Part shown: piece after piece, positions 1 through 5,371 of the stretch
Numbering within the stretch: position 1 is the first letter of the stretch
Layout of the letters: each line of letters starts with the position of its first letter
Source: Clostridia bacterium
GTDB lineage: Bacteria > Bacillota > Clostridia > Clostridiales > Clostridiaceae
Direction of reading: 5' to 3'
DNA: 10,808 nt
Assembly: GCA_009930125.1 (NCBI GenBank)
Contig: RZYZ01000059.1
Coordinates: forward strand, 1 to 10,808
Made by a program: the position numbers and the translations under genes
The notes under the pieces: model-generated
What the model was told of the DNA's origin: nothing
The model's database searches: none
Seen by the model: the letters and a program-made list of their open reading frames with translations, nothing else

Positions 1-1
1 G

Positions 2-286
2 ACCAACATGTGGGGAATGGCCCAGATCATTGGCGCGGTGATGCAGCTCTTATCCGGCGCGCTGATTCCTGTGGTGTTCTTTCCGGAGATGGTCAGAAAC
101 CTCATCACGCTTCTTCCCTTCAGCTCCATCATCTATACACCGACCATGATCTATCTTGGAAAACTGCAAGGCGTGGAAGCATACAGAGCCCTGGGAATGC
201 AGCTTCTCTGGATCATTGTGATGATCCTGATCTCTAAAGTCATATGGAAATATATGGTCAGGCATCTGACCATACTGGGAGGTTGA
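2..286 (+). CDS. ABC-2 type transport permease, C-terminal fragment
   Basis: This is the last 94 residues of a membrane permease whose beginning lies before the window, so no start can be assigned. The visible part has a hydrophobic stretch (MAQIIGAVMQLLSGALIPVVFF), a loop carrying PFSSIIYTPTMIYLGK, and a final membrane segment (LLWIIVMILISKVIW) with a basic tail. A 'P..F..P...' loop followed by one last helix is typical of the PF06182 (ABC2_membrane_6, COG4587/COG3694) permeases. These work as a heteropair with a separate ATPase as an exporter of unknown substrate. The stop codon is one base before the next gene's ATG, and the next gene's ribosome site lies inside this one, so the two are co-transcribed and probably translated together. 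The ATP-binding subunit is expected just upstream. Family assignment rests partly on the partner gene. Confidence 0.8.
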   Translation, partial: TNMWGMAQIIGAVMQLLSGALIPVVFFPEMVRNLITLLPFSSIIYTPTMIYLGKLQGVEAYRALGMQLLWIIVMILISKVIWKYMVRHLTILGG

Positions 287-287
287 T

Positions 288-1079
288 ATGAGAAGATATG
301 TCAGGTTATACAATCAGTTTCTCAAACAGTATCTGAAATCTCTTATGGAGTATCGTGCGGATTTCGTGTTTGGGCTTATAGGATTCATTTTTGTACAGCT
401 CACAGGGGTGATTTTCATACAGCTGATTTTCAGCAGCATACCTTCTCTTGATGGATGGAGTTATGACGAAGTGCTTTTCATCTATGGCCTGGCTCAGGTG
501 CCTAGAGGTATCGATCATGTGTTCACGGATAATCTGTGGATACTCAGCGGAAGGATCATTCTTCAAGGTGGTTTCGACAAGTATCTGCTGAGGCCCTTGA
601 ATCCCTTGTTCCATCTGCTGGCGGAGAGGTTTCAGCCTGACGGATTCGGGGAAATCATCATAGGGGTACTGCTTATGTTCACATCCTGGAGAAGGCTTCA
701 GTTTGACATGACACCTCTGAAGCTTATTGCCCTATTTTCAACCATTCTTTTCGCCACACTGATCTATACAGCCATAAAACTTGCTGTGGCAAGTATTTCC
801 TTCTGGATCAAATTCGCACAGTCCTATCTCTATATGACCTATCAGCTGAGCAGCTTCACCAAGTATCCTTTGTCCATCTATCCGAAGGCAGTGAAATTCA
901 TACTGACATTTCTCATTCCCTTTGCCTTCACGGGGTATTATCCCGGTGCTTATTTTCTCGGAAGAGAGAACTTCTGGAATGGGATTCTTCTCACACACAT
1001 CGTAAGTGTCATCAGCATCACCATCGCTTATGGAATCTGGCTGCAGGGTCTGAAGAAATATGAAAGTTCCGGCTCATAG
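288..1079 (+). CDS. ABC-2 type transport permease (PF06182/COG3694-like)
   Basis: A 263-residue inner-membrane protein, the usual length for this permease family. The start ATG has GGGAGG five bases upstream, within the end of the preceding permease. About six hydrophobic segments are visible, roughly at residues 24-50, 60-75, 120-133, 145-172, 202-225 and 230-252. Family-like landmarks are WSYDEVLFIYGL (57-68), GGFDKYLLRPLNPLFHLLAERF (94-115) and the YPLSIYPK...LIPFAFTGYYPGAYFLGR stretch (193-226), which match the COG3694 pattern of 'G.lD.yLlRP' and 'YP..iyP...P.af..y.P'. It should form the second half of the transmembrane channel with the upstream permease, powered by an ABC ATPase outside the window. 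The substrate is unknown; these pairs are usually annotated as uncharacterised exporters. It is the last gene of its operon, since a strong terminator begins at its stop codon. Confidence 0.88.
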   Translation: MRRYVRLYNQFLKQYLKSLMEYRADFVFGLIGFIFVQLTGVIFIQLIFSSIPSLDGWSYDEVLFIYGLAQVPRGIDHVFTDNLWILSGRIILQGGFDKYLLRPLNPLFHLLAERFQPDGFGEIIIGVLLMFTSWRRLQFDMTPLKLIALFSTILFATLIYTAIKLAVASISFWIKFAQSYLYMTYQLSSFTKYPLSIYPKAVKFILTFLIPFAFTGYYPGAYFLGRENFWNGILLTHIVSVISITIAYGIWLQGLKKYESSGS

Positions 1080-1115
1080 AAAAATCAGCAGGTGAAAGCA
1101 CATCTGCTGATTTTT
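1080..1115 (+). terminator. Rho-independent terminator of the ABC permease operon
   Basis: A 15-bp stem pairs 1080-1094 (AAAAATCAGCAGGTG) with 1101-1115 (CACATCTGCTGATTTTT), including one G-T wobble, around a six-base loop AAAGCA. The 3' arm ends in TTTTT. It starts directly after the permease stop codon. Confidence 0.9.
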
Positions 1116-1116
1116 C

Positions 1117-1142
1117 ATTTTCTTCAAGATACTGAAGAAAAT
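1117..1142. repeat. Perfect 10-bp inverted repeat after the ABC terminator
   Basis: ATTTTCTTCA (1117-1126) and TGAAGAAAAT (1133-1142) are perfect reverse complements around the loop AGATAC. There is no T-run on either side, so it is not a standard terminator. It sits between the ABC terminator and the first base of the long-range helix described next. It could be the first stem of that RNA or an RNase/transcription-boundary element. A GATACT sequence at 1128-1133 could be a -10 box for a transcript starting near 1140, but no convincing -35 is seen. Confidence 0.55.
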
Positions 1143-1430
1143 CTCTCGTGTAAGGAACAATAGAGTGGAATGTGGCAGTCATCATTCGTTAAGGAAGTAT
1201 CCATCTTAAAATTATTAAGTGATGGTCACGAGTGTATCCGTCCTGTGGCGGTTTGTGACTAATTAAGTTAATCTATGAGCTGGATGGAGCGAAGATTATC
1301 GGACGCTTTCGGTTTATATGCCTTAAGATTATTATTCTGAAATCGTTGTGATGAAAGAATAGTTAAGTGAAGCTCCTGTAAATATTTTTATCCTGAGAAA
1401 GTGGCTGATTATAATATACGAGAGGGTTTT
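1143..1430 (+). ncRNA. Candidate structured RNA or leader upstream of the glutamine synthetase gene
   Basis: This gap has no convincing ORF but several mutually compatible helices. The ends close with CTCTCGTGTA (1143-1152) pairing with TATACGAGAG (1415-1424), ten pairs with one wobble, and TTTTTT follows on the plus strand. Inside are: CCATC-TTAA (1201-1209) with TTAA-(GT)-GATGG (1215-1225); GTCAC (1226-1230 region) with GTGAC (1255-1259) enclosing a CCG/CGG pair; GGAGCG (1286-1291) with CGCTTT (1304-1309); and CTTA (1322-1325) plus ATTATTCT (1331-1338) with AGAATAGT-TAAG (1356-1367). The last hairpin loop contains TGATGA (1349-1354), complementary to TCATCA (1179-1184), a possible pseudoknot. 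I do not recognise it as tmRNA, RNase P, 6S, T-box or any named riboswitch. It could be a stand-alone RNA or a cis-regulator of the next gene. Hand-found pairings in AT-rich DNA can be accidental. Confidence 0.35.
1410..1415 (+). promoter_or_regulatory. Possible -10 box for the glutamine synthetase gene
   Basis: TATAAT matches the sigma-A -10 consensus exactly and would start transcription near 1422, about 64 bases before the ATG. The region 17 bases upstream (TTTATC) is a poor -35, so an activator may be needed or the match may be chance. It overlaps the 3' strand of the long-range RNA helix, so the two readings partly compete. Confidence 0.4.
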
Positions 1431-1485
1431 TTCTGTGGTAGTCTTTTCTTGTTGATTTTAAATCTTGATTACTGGAGGAATTACC

Positions 1486-3381
1486 ATGAGAAAAGACCTT
1501 ATTTATACTTTTCATAAAAATGATCTGGAGAAGGAAGTGCTGATCGGAAAGCTGAAGGAGCATCCTGAGATTCGATTCGTGTCTCTGGCTGCGGTAGATC
1601 TCATCGGCCATGAGACGGACACGAAAATACCGGTGAGCCTATTCATTGAAGACATTGACAACTATCTCTACGGGTTTGCAGCGCAGACGGACGGGTCTTC
1701 TGTATTTCTTCCCAAAATCGCCACGCTGAACAATGCGAAAGTGAACATGAAAGCGGATACTGAGGTGAAGTGGTTTGTGGAGTATAATGAGTCGCTGACG
1801 GACGTGGATACAGGGAAGCCTGTGGGTACGCTCAAGATTCCATGTTTCCTCTATCATGATGGCATACCGGTGGACTCCAGACACATCCTCACCGAGGCGG
1901 AGAAAAGCTTCAGGAAGCATATCCTGGAAGCGTTCAGCGAAAGTGCGCAGCTGCAGAAGGAATTCGGATTCACCAGTGATGACATCGAGAAGGTGGACAT
2001 CACTTCCGCAACAGAGCTGGAATTCTGGGTGAAATCACCGGATACTTCCGGAGACATTGAAGCTCTTAGCACCTCACAGGAGCTGAAAGAACAGTACTGG
2101 AGCAAAACCAGAGGCGCAGTGAGAAGTGCTGTGGAAGAAACGCTGATTCTCATGGAACTTTACGGCATCAAGCCGGAAATGGGCCATAAGGAAGTTGGTG
2201 GGGTTCGTGCGAAACTGAACAACGACGGAAGATTTGAAGGCGTTCTGGAGCAGCTGGAAATAGACTGGAAATATGCCAGTCCCAAGCAGACTGGAGACTA
2301 CGAGCTTTTCGTGAGAAATCTGGTTCGTGAAGTGTTCATACGGTATGGGCTGGAAGTGACTTTTCTCGCAAAACCCCTGGACCGGATCGCCGGTAGTGGG
2401 GAGCATACCCATATCAGTGCATCCGTGAAGCTGAAAAACGGCAAAAGAGTCAATCTTTTCCATACCACCGCCAAGGACTTCATGAGCTCCATCGGATATG
2501 GTTCTCTTATGGGCATTCTGAAGAACTATGAAGTGATCAATCCTTTCGTGACATCCTCCAACGAAGCCTTCAAGCGGCTGAAGAAAGGATACGAGGCGCC
2601 GATCTCCATCGTGTCTTCACTGGGCTATGAGCCTCATATCCCTTCCAGAAACCGTACCATACTCATCGGGCTCATCAGAGACGAGAACAGTCCTCTGGCA
2701 ACGAGGTTTGAGCTCCGTTCCCCGAACCCCCATACCAATACTTTCCTGTGCATCTCTTCCATGCTCATGGCCATGACCGATGGAATCCTTTATGCTAAGG
2801 ACAAGACCTGTGAAGCGCTGCTGAAAGAGCTTTCCAAGGAGCCAGGGGAGCCAGCAGAGTATCTGGACAGGGAAAGAGCATACAGAACGGAAAAAGATGT
2901 CTTCGATGATTTTACAGATGAGGAGAGAGAGCGCTATTTCGGAGTGGCTCCTGAAACGGTCTATGAGAACATCAAAGCCTTCCATCTGTATCCTGAAAAA
3001 GTGGACGTGCTGAAGAGAGATGATGTGTTCAGCGAAAAAATCATCGACAGCTACGCGGCAGGTCTCTTGTACAAATGGTACACGGAAATCGACCATAGGA
3101 TGATTCCAAGCTTCATCAGTGAGATCAGAAGCTGTAGGAAGTTCCACAAAGATGGAGTCTTCCTGGATGACAGAGCCAACTGGGATCGGGTGGAGAGACT
3201 GAAGATCGCGCTCATGAAGAATACAGATAAAAGCAAGGGAATCTTCAACTACATGAGAGAAGCTCTGGAGAAGGAAGACTACGATGTTCTCTCTGATACG
3301 CAGAAGGTCATGTACGAGAAGATCAGCGAACTGAGGCAGGCATATAAGGAATACAAGGATAATCTCATGGATATCTGTTAA
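1486..3381 (+). CDS. glnA: Glutamine synthetase family protein with C-terminal extension
   Basis: Glutamine synthetase joins glutamate and ammonia with ATP hydrolysis in the cytoplasm. I chose the ATG at 1486 (631 residues) because GGAGG (1474-1478) lies seven bases before it; a longer TTG-start reading from 1465 would place that site inside the gene. An N-terminal beta-grasp-like region (about 1-120) precedes the catalytic barrel. Catalytic landmarks are TSATELEFWV (173-182; metal/substrate acidic pair E177, E179), GIKPEMGHKEVGG (227-239), GSGEHTHISAS (303-313; the GSGxHxH nucleotide/glutamate site), KRLKKGYEAPISIVSS (363-378), PSRNRTILIGLI (386-397) and RFELRSPNPHTNTFL (407-421). Residues from about 440 to the end are charged, mostly helical sequence, making the protein clearly longer than the 440-470 residues of classical GS-I and shorter than the roughly 700 of GS-III. 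It stands alone between the candidate RNA and its own terminator; no glnR-type repressor gene is adjacent. Confidence 0.92.
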   Translation: MRKDLIYTFHKNDLEKEVLIGKLKEHPEIRFVSLAAVDLIGHETDTKIPVSLFIEDIDNYLYGFAAQTDGSSVFLPKIATLNNAKVNMKADTEVKWFVEYNESLTDVDTGKPVGTLKIPCFLYHDGIPVDSRHILTEAEKSFRKHILEAFSESAQLQKEFGFTSDDIEKVDITSATELEFWVKSPDTSGDIEALSTSQELKEQYWSKTRGAVRSAVEETLILMELYGIKPEMGHKEVGGVRAKLNNDGRFEGVLEQLEIDWKYASPKQTGDYELFVRNLVREVFIRYGLEVTFLAKPLDRIAGSGEHTHISASVKLKNGKRVNLFHTTAKDFMSSIGYGSLMGILKNYEVINPFVTSSNEAFKRLKKGYEAPISIVSSLGYEPHIPSRNRTILIGLIRDENSPLATRFELRSPNPHTNTFLCISSMLMAMTDGILYAKDKTCEALLKELSKEPGEPAEYLDRERAYRTEKDVFDDFTDEERERYFGVAPETVYENIKAFHLYPEKVDVLKRDDVFSEKIIDSYAAGLLYKWYTEIDHRMIPSFISEIRSCRKFHKDGVFLDDRANWDRVERLKIALMKNTDKSKGIFNYMREALEKEDYDVLSDTQKVMYEKISELRQAYKEYKDNLMDIC

Positions 3382-3395
3382 GAGAAAATAGAAAA

Positions 3396-3436
3396 GGGTC
3401 GGCTGATGATGGATGGCATCTCAGCTGGCCTTTCTT
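3396..3436 (+). terminator. Terminator after the glutamine synthetase gene
   Basis: GGTCGGCTGA (3397-3406) pairs over ten bases, with two wobbles, with TCAGCTGGCC (3421-3430). AAAAG precedes the stem and TTTCTT follows it. It lies 15 bases after the stop codon. Confidence 0.85.
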
Positions 3437-3469
3437 AACATGATTTTAACAGGGGTTTTCCATAGAACC

Positions 3470-3478
3470 TGATATACT
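3470..3478 (+). promoter_or_regulatory. Extended -10 promoter for the arsenate reductase gene
   Basis: TGATATACT contains the TG extension and TATACT, one mismatch from TATAAT. No good -35 lies at 17 bases, as is usual for extended -10 promoters. Transcription would begin near 3485, giving a leader of only about 18 bases before the TTG start. Confidence 0.5.
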
Positions 3479-3502
3479 GAAAAGAAAAAGGACTGATGCA
3501 AT

Positions 3503-3916
3503 TTGAAACCGAAAGTCGCATTCGTATGCGTTCATAACTCCTGTCGAAGCCAGATGGCGGAAGCGCTGGGAAAAGCTCTGGCAGGAGATGTTTTTGAATC
3601 CTACTCTGCAGGAACAGAAACGAAACCTAAAATCAACCAGGACGCGGTACGAATCATGAAAAGCTTATATGGCATAGATATGGAAGCTACACAGCATTCC
3701 AAGCTCATAGACGATCTGCCTGAAAATGTGGATGTGGTCATCACCATGGGCTGTAATGTGGAATGCCCTTATCTTCCTTCCAGGCACCGTGAGGACTGGG
3801 GACTGGATGATCCGTCCGGCCAGTCGGATGATGCCTTCATACTGACTGCCCAGATCATCGAAGAGAAAGTCAGGGAACTGAAAACCCGTATCGAAACAGG
3901 CGAAATATTTACATAG
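3503..3916 (+). CDS. arsC: Thioredoxin-type arsenate reductase / low-molecular-weight phosphatase family
   Basis: Proteins of this fold reduce arsenate to arsenite via a cysteine cascade, or dephosphorylate phosphotyrosine. The P-loop CVHNSCRSQMAEA occupies residues 9-21 with nucleophile C9, C14 and R15. The general-acid region is DWGLDDPSG (98-106). Two further cysteines in MGCNVECP (C84, C88) fit the redox pair of ArsC, which plain LMW phosphatases lack; their spacing is shorter than in B. subtilis ArsC (C82/C89). At 137 residues it has the usual length. The start is a TTG: reading from it puts the P-loop at the family position, and an AAGGA-like site lies about ten bases upstream. An ATG six bases upstream is out of frame. 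The gene has its own promoter and terminator, and no arsR, acr3 or arsB is beside it, so a role in arsenate defence is inferred from family only. Confidence 0.88.
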   Translation: MKPKVAFVCVHNSCRSQMAEALGKALAGDVFESYSAGTETKPKINQDAVRIMKSLYGIDMEATQHSKLIDDLPENVDVVITMGCNVECPYLPSRHREDWGLDDPSGQSDDAFILTAQIIEEKVRELKTRIETGEIFT

Positions 3917-3921
3917 GATTG

Positions 3922-3951
3922 AAAAGGTGTGGAGAGTTTCACATCTTTTTT
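3922..3951 (+). terminator. Terminator after arsC
   Basis: AAAAGGTGTG (3922-3931) pairs with CACATCTTTT (3940 onward), with a G-T wobble, around a short purine-rich loop. It is followed by a continuous run of T to 3951. It begins six bases after the stop codon. Confidence 0.88.
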
Positions 3952-4039
3952 CTTCGGCTTCTTCTGAGGGAAAATGGAGGAACGGGGAGTAAGGCCATGA
4001 CAGATTCAGCTGGGATAGATAAAATGATATTGTTAAATT

Positions 4040-4068
4040 TTGACATATTCCGGGAGATTCACTATAAT
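4040..4068 (+). promoter_or_regulatory. Perfect consensus sigma-A promoter
   Basis: TTGACA (4040-4045), a 17-base spacer and TATAAT (4063-4068) match the ideal housekeeping promoter at every position. The expected start of transcription is near 4075, about 50 bases before the flavoprotein ATG. Such a strong promoter followed by a palindrome suggests control by repression. Confidence 0.92.
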
Positions 4069-4086
4069 ATTCTTATCGGACAAAAA

Positions 4087-4100
4087 GATTGTATACAATC
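4087..4100. promoter_or_regulatory. 14-bp palindromic operator candidate
   Basis: GATTGTATACAATC is a perfect inverted repeat of 7+7 bases with no spacer, centred about 19 bases downstream of the predicted transcription start. The TGTATACA core resembles operators of FadR/FCD-type GntR repressors. A protein bound here would block clearance from the perfect promoter just upstream. No regulator gene is visible in the window. Confidence 0.65.
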
Positions 4101-4125
4101 AAATTAAATCAAAGGATGAGGTATT

Positions 4126-4857
4126 ATGGTAAAATATAGATTGAAGATCACGGATATTGTGGAAGAAGCCTTCGGCACACGCACCTATTTCATGGATATG
4201 CCGGAGGATTTTCTCTGGGATGAGGGCTCCCATGCACACATCGGACTGGCCGGATATGATGCGGGTGAGAAGCCTGTTTCAGCCTGGGTCAGGCACATGT
4301 CCATCATGACTCTGCCTGATGAAAGGAAGATCGGATTCACCACCCGTAAAAGAGAAAACTGTTCGGAGTTCAAGGAGAAGCTTTTCGAGTCCAAGGTGGG
4401 TGATGAGATCGTGGTGTTCAAGCCGGGTTCCAGAATGGGGCTTCGAAGAGAAAAGAGACCGGTGGTCCTGATTTCCATGGGTGTGGGCATCGCCACCATG
4501 AGGCCGCTGGTTCTGGCCTATAACAAGGACAGAACAGATATTCCAGAGGTCATGAACATCAACGTGGATGCTTCCGGAGAATTTCTTTATCGAAACCATC
4601 TGGATCGGATTTCCTGTGATACTTACTGCAATGTCTGGCTTGATGGAAGAGAGAAGCTCTATGCACTGATGGAAGGCGCAGCCATGCCTGAAAATGCCAT
4701 CTATTATCTGGTGGGCAGTGATTCCTTCCTCATCGACCTCATCCATAGACTGGGGACAAAGGGTGTGCGGATCGAAGACATCATGATCGATAAGAAGCCG
4801 GAGTTCATGTCTAGATTTCTCATGATCAGTCCTGGGGAGTTTAATGTTCTGCTGTGA
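4126..4857 (+). CDS. Ferredoxin-NADP reductase-like FAD/NAD(P) oxidoreductase
   Basis: A cytoplasmic two-domain flavoprotein of 243 residues. The ATG follows AGGATGAGG with a five-base gap. Residues 1-100 form the FAD-binding barrel, with VRHMSI (55-60) in place of the RxYS/T flavin motif. Residues about 111-240 form the nucleotide-binding half, with VVLISMGVGIATMRPLV (113-129) corresponding to the G-x-GI-x-P NAD(P) motif and VGSDSFLIDLIHRLGTKGVRIEDI (196-219) to the family's 'CGP..M...v...L...Gv....i' segment. There is no [2Fe-2S] ferredoxin domain or CxxxxCxxC cluster, so electrons must pass to a separate partner or free flavin. It stands alone between a regulated promoter and a terminator. 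Relatives serve as flavin reductases, oxygenase reductases or redox-stress enzymes; the substrate cannot be told here. Confidence 0.85.
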   Translation: MVKYRLKITDIVEEAFGTRTYFMDMPEDFLWDEGSHAHIGLAGYDAGEKPVSAWVRHMSIMTLPDERKIGFTTRKRENCSEFKEKLFESKVGDEIVVFKPGSRMGLRREKRPVVLISMGVGIATMRPLVLAYNKDRTDIPEVMNINVDASGEFLYRNHLDRISCDTYCNVWLDGREKLYALMEGAAMPENAIYYLVGSDSFLIDLIHRLGTKGVRIEDIMIDKKPEFMSRFLMISPGEFNVLL

Positions 4858-4874
4858 ATAATTAAGGAAAATAT

Positions 4875-4906
4875 AAAAGAAATAGTTTGAAGCTATTTCT
4901 TTTTTT
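4875..4906 (+). terminator. Terminator after the flavoprotein gene
   Basis: AAAAGAAATAG (4875-4885) and CTATTTCTTTT (4893-4903) pair perfectly around a seven-base loop, and the T-run continues to 4906. The stem is AU-rich but the tail is long. Confidence 0.85.
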
Positions 4907-4940
4907 ATGGGAAAATGGAATCAGGAATGAAATGGTACGA

Positions 4941-4963
4941 TATAATAAGAACAGGTAAAGGGG
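4941..4963 (+). promoter_or_regulatory. -10 box and ribosome site for the DUF5412-like gene
   Basis: TATAAT (4941-4946) is a perfect -10, but only weak -35 candidates (TGGAAT at 4916, spacer 19) are present. AAAGGGG (4957-4963) is the ribosome site, six bases before the ATG. If this promoter is used the leader is only about 18 bases. Confidence 0.55.
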
Positions 4964-4969
4964 TACAAT

Positions 4970-5335
4970 ATGCTGAAAAAAGTCATTACTGCCATGACCA
5001 TAACCATGCTCCTGCTTTTCATGGGCGTCTATTACTTTTTCTATGACATGAGCCATTTTTCAGGGGGGACCCTCATTGCCGAAGAAACCTCCCCGGATGG
5101 AACCTATACGGTGAAGGCCTATCTAGGGGAACACGGTGCCACGGTGGCCGATACGGTCCGAGGAGAGCTAGTGTTCAATGATATGGGGAGAAGACCGAAG
5201 AACATCTACTGGAATTACAGAGAACAGGAAGCGGACATGTACTGGGTGGATGAAGATACGGTGGTGATCAATGGCATAGAGCTTACGGTTCCTTCCGAGG
5301 TTTACGACTTCAGAAGAGATGAAGGCCGGAAATAG
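4970..5335 (+). CDS. DUF5412-like membrane-anchored protein
   Basis: A 121-residue protein with a short basic N-terminus (MLKK) and one hydrophobic helix at about residues 5-25, so it is probably an anchored protein with its remainder outside the membrane, or a signal-anchor protein. There is no lipobox cysteine. The rest resembles the DUF5412 pattern: SPDGTYTVKAYLGEHGATVADTVRGELV (41-68), then RPKNIYWNYREQEADMYWVDEDTVVINGIELTV (75-107). The function of this family is unknown to me. It shares a transcript with the debranching enzyme 36 bases downstream, with no terminator between, but nothing shows a functional link. Other small exported beta-rich proteins share the 'SPDG.y.v' opening, so the family call is from recognition of the whole pattern. 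Confidence 0.75.
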   Translation: MLKKVITAMTITMLLLFMGVYYFFYDMSHFSGGTLIAEETSPDGTYTVKAYLGEHGATVADTVRGELVFNDMGRRPKNIYWNYREQEADMYWVDEDTVVINGIELTVPSEVYDFRRDEGRK

Positions 5336-5371
5336 TTGCTGAAGATTAGACAGGATGATAGGGAGGAATCG

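Noticed and set aside
1364..1379. TTAAGTGAAGCTCCTG resembles the 5' motif of the M-box magnesium riboswitch.
   Set aside because: None of the downstream M-box core is present, and the motif lies at the end of the RNA rather than the start.
1153..1485. T-box leader or known riboswitch before the glutamine synthetase gene.
   Set aside because: No TGGNACCGCG-type T-box sequence, no purine, SAM, FMN, lysine, cobalamin or c-di-GMP core motif was found by eye.
2074..3147. Long minus-strand frames opposite the glutamine synthetase gene.
   Set aside because: The plus strand carries all the catalytic motifs; these are shadow frames.
3919..4107. Open frame of 62 codons between arsC and the flavoprotein gene.
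   Set aside because: It starts inside the arsC terminator, has no ribosome site, and runs through the perfect promoter and operator.
4279..4746. A 155-codon minus-strand frame opposite the flavoprotein gene.
   Set aside because: The plus-strand gene has FAD and NAD(P) motifs, a promoter, a ribosome site and a terminator; the antisense frame has none.
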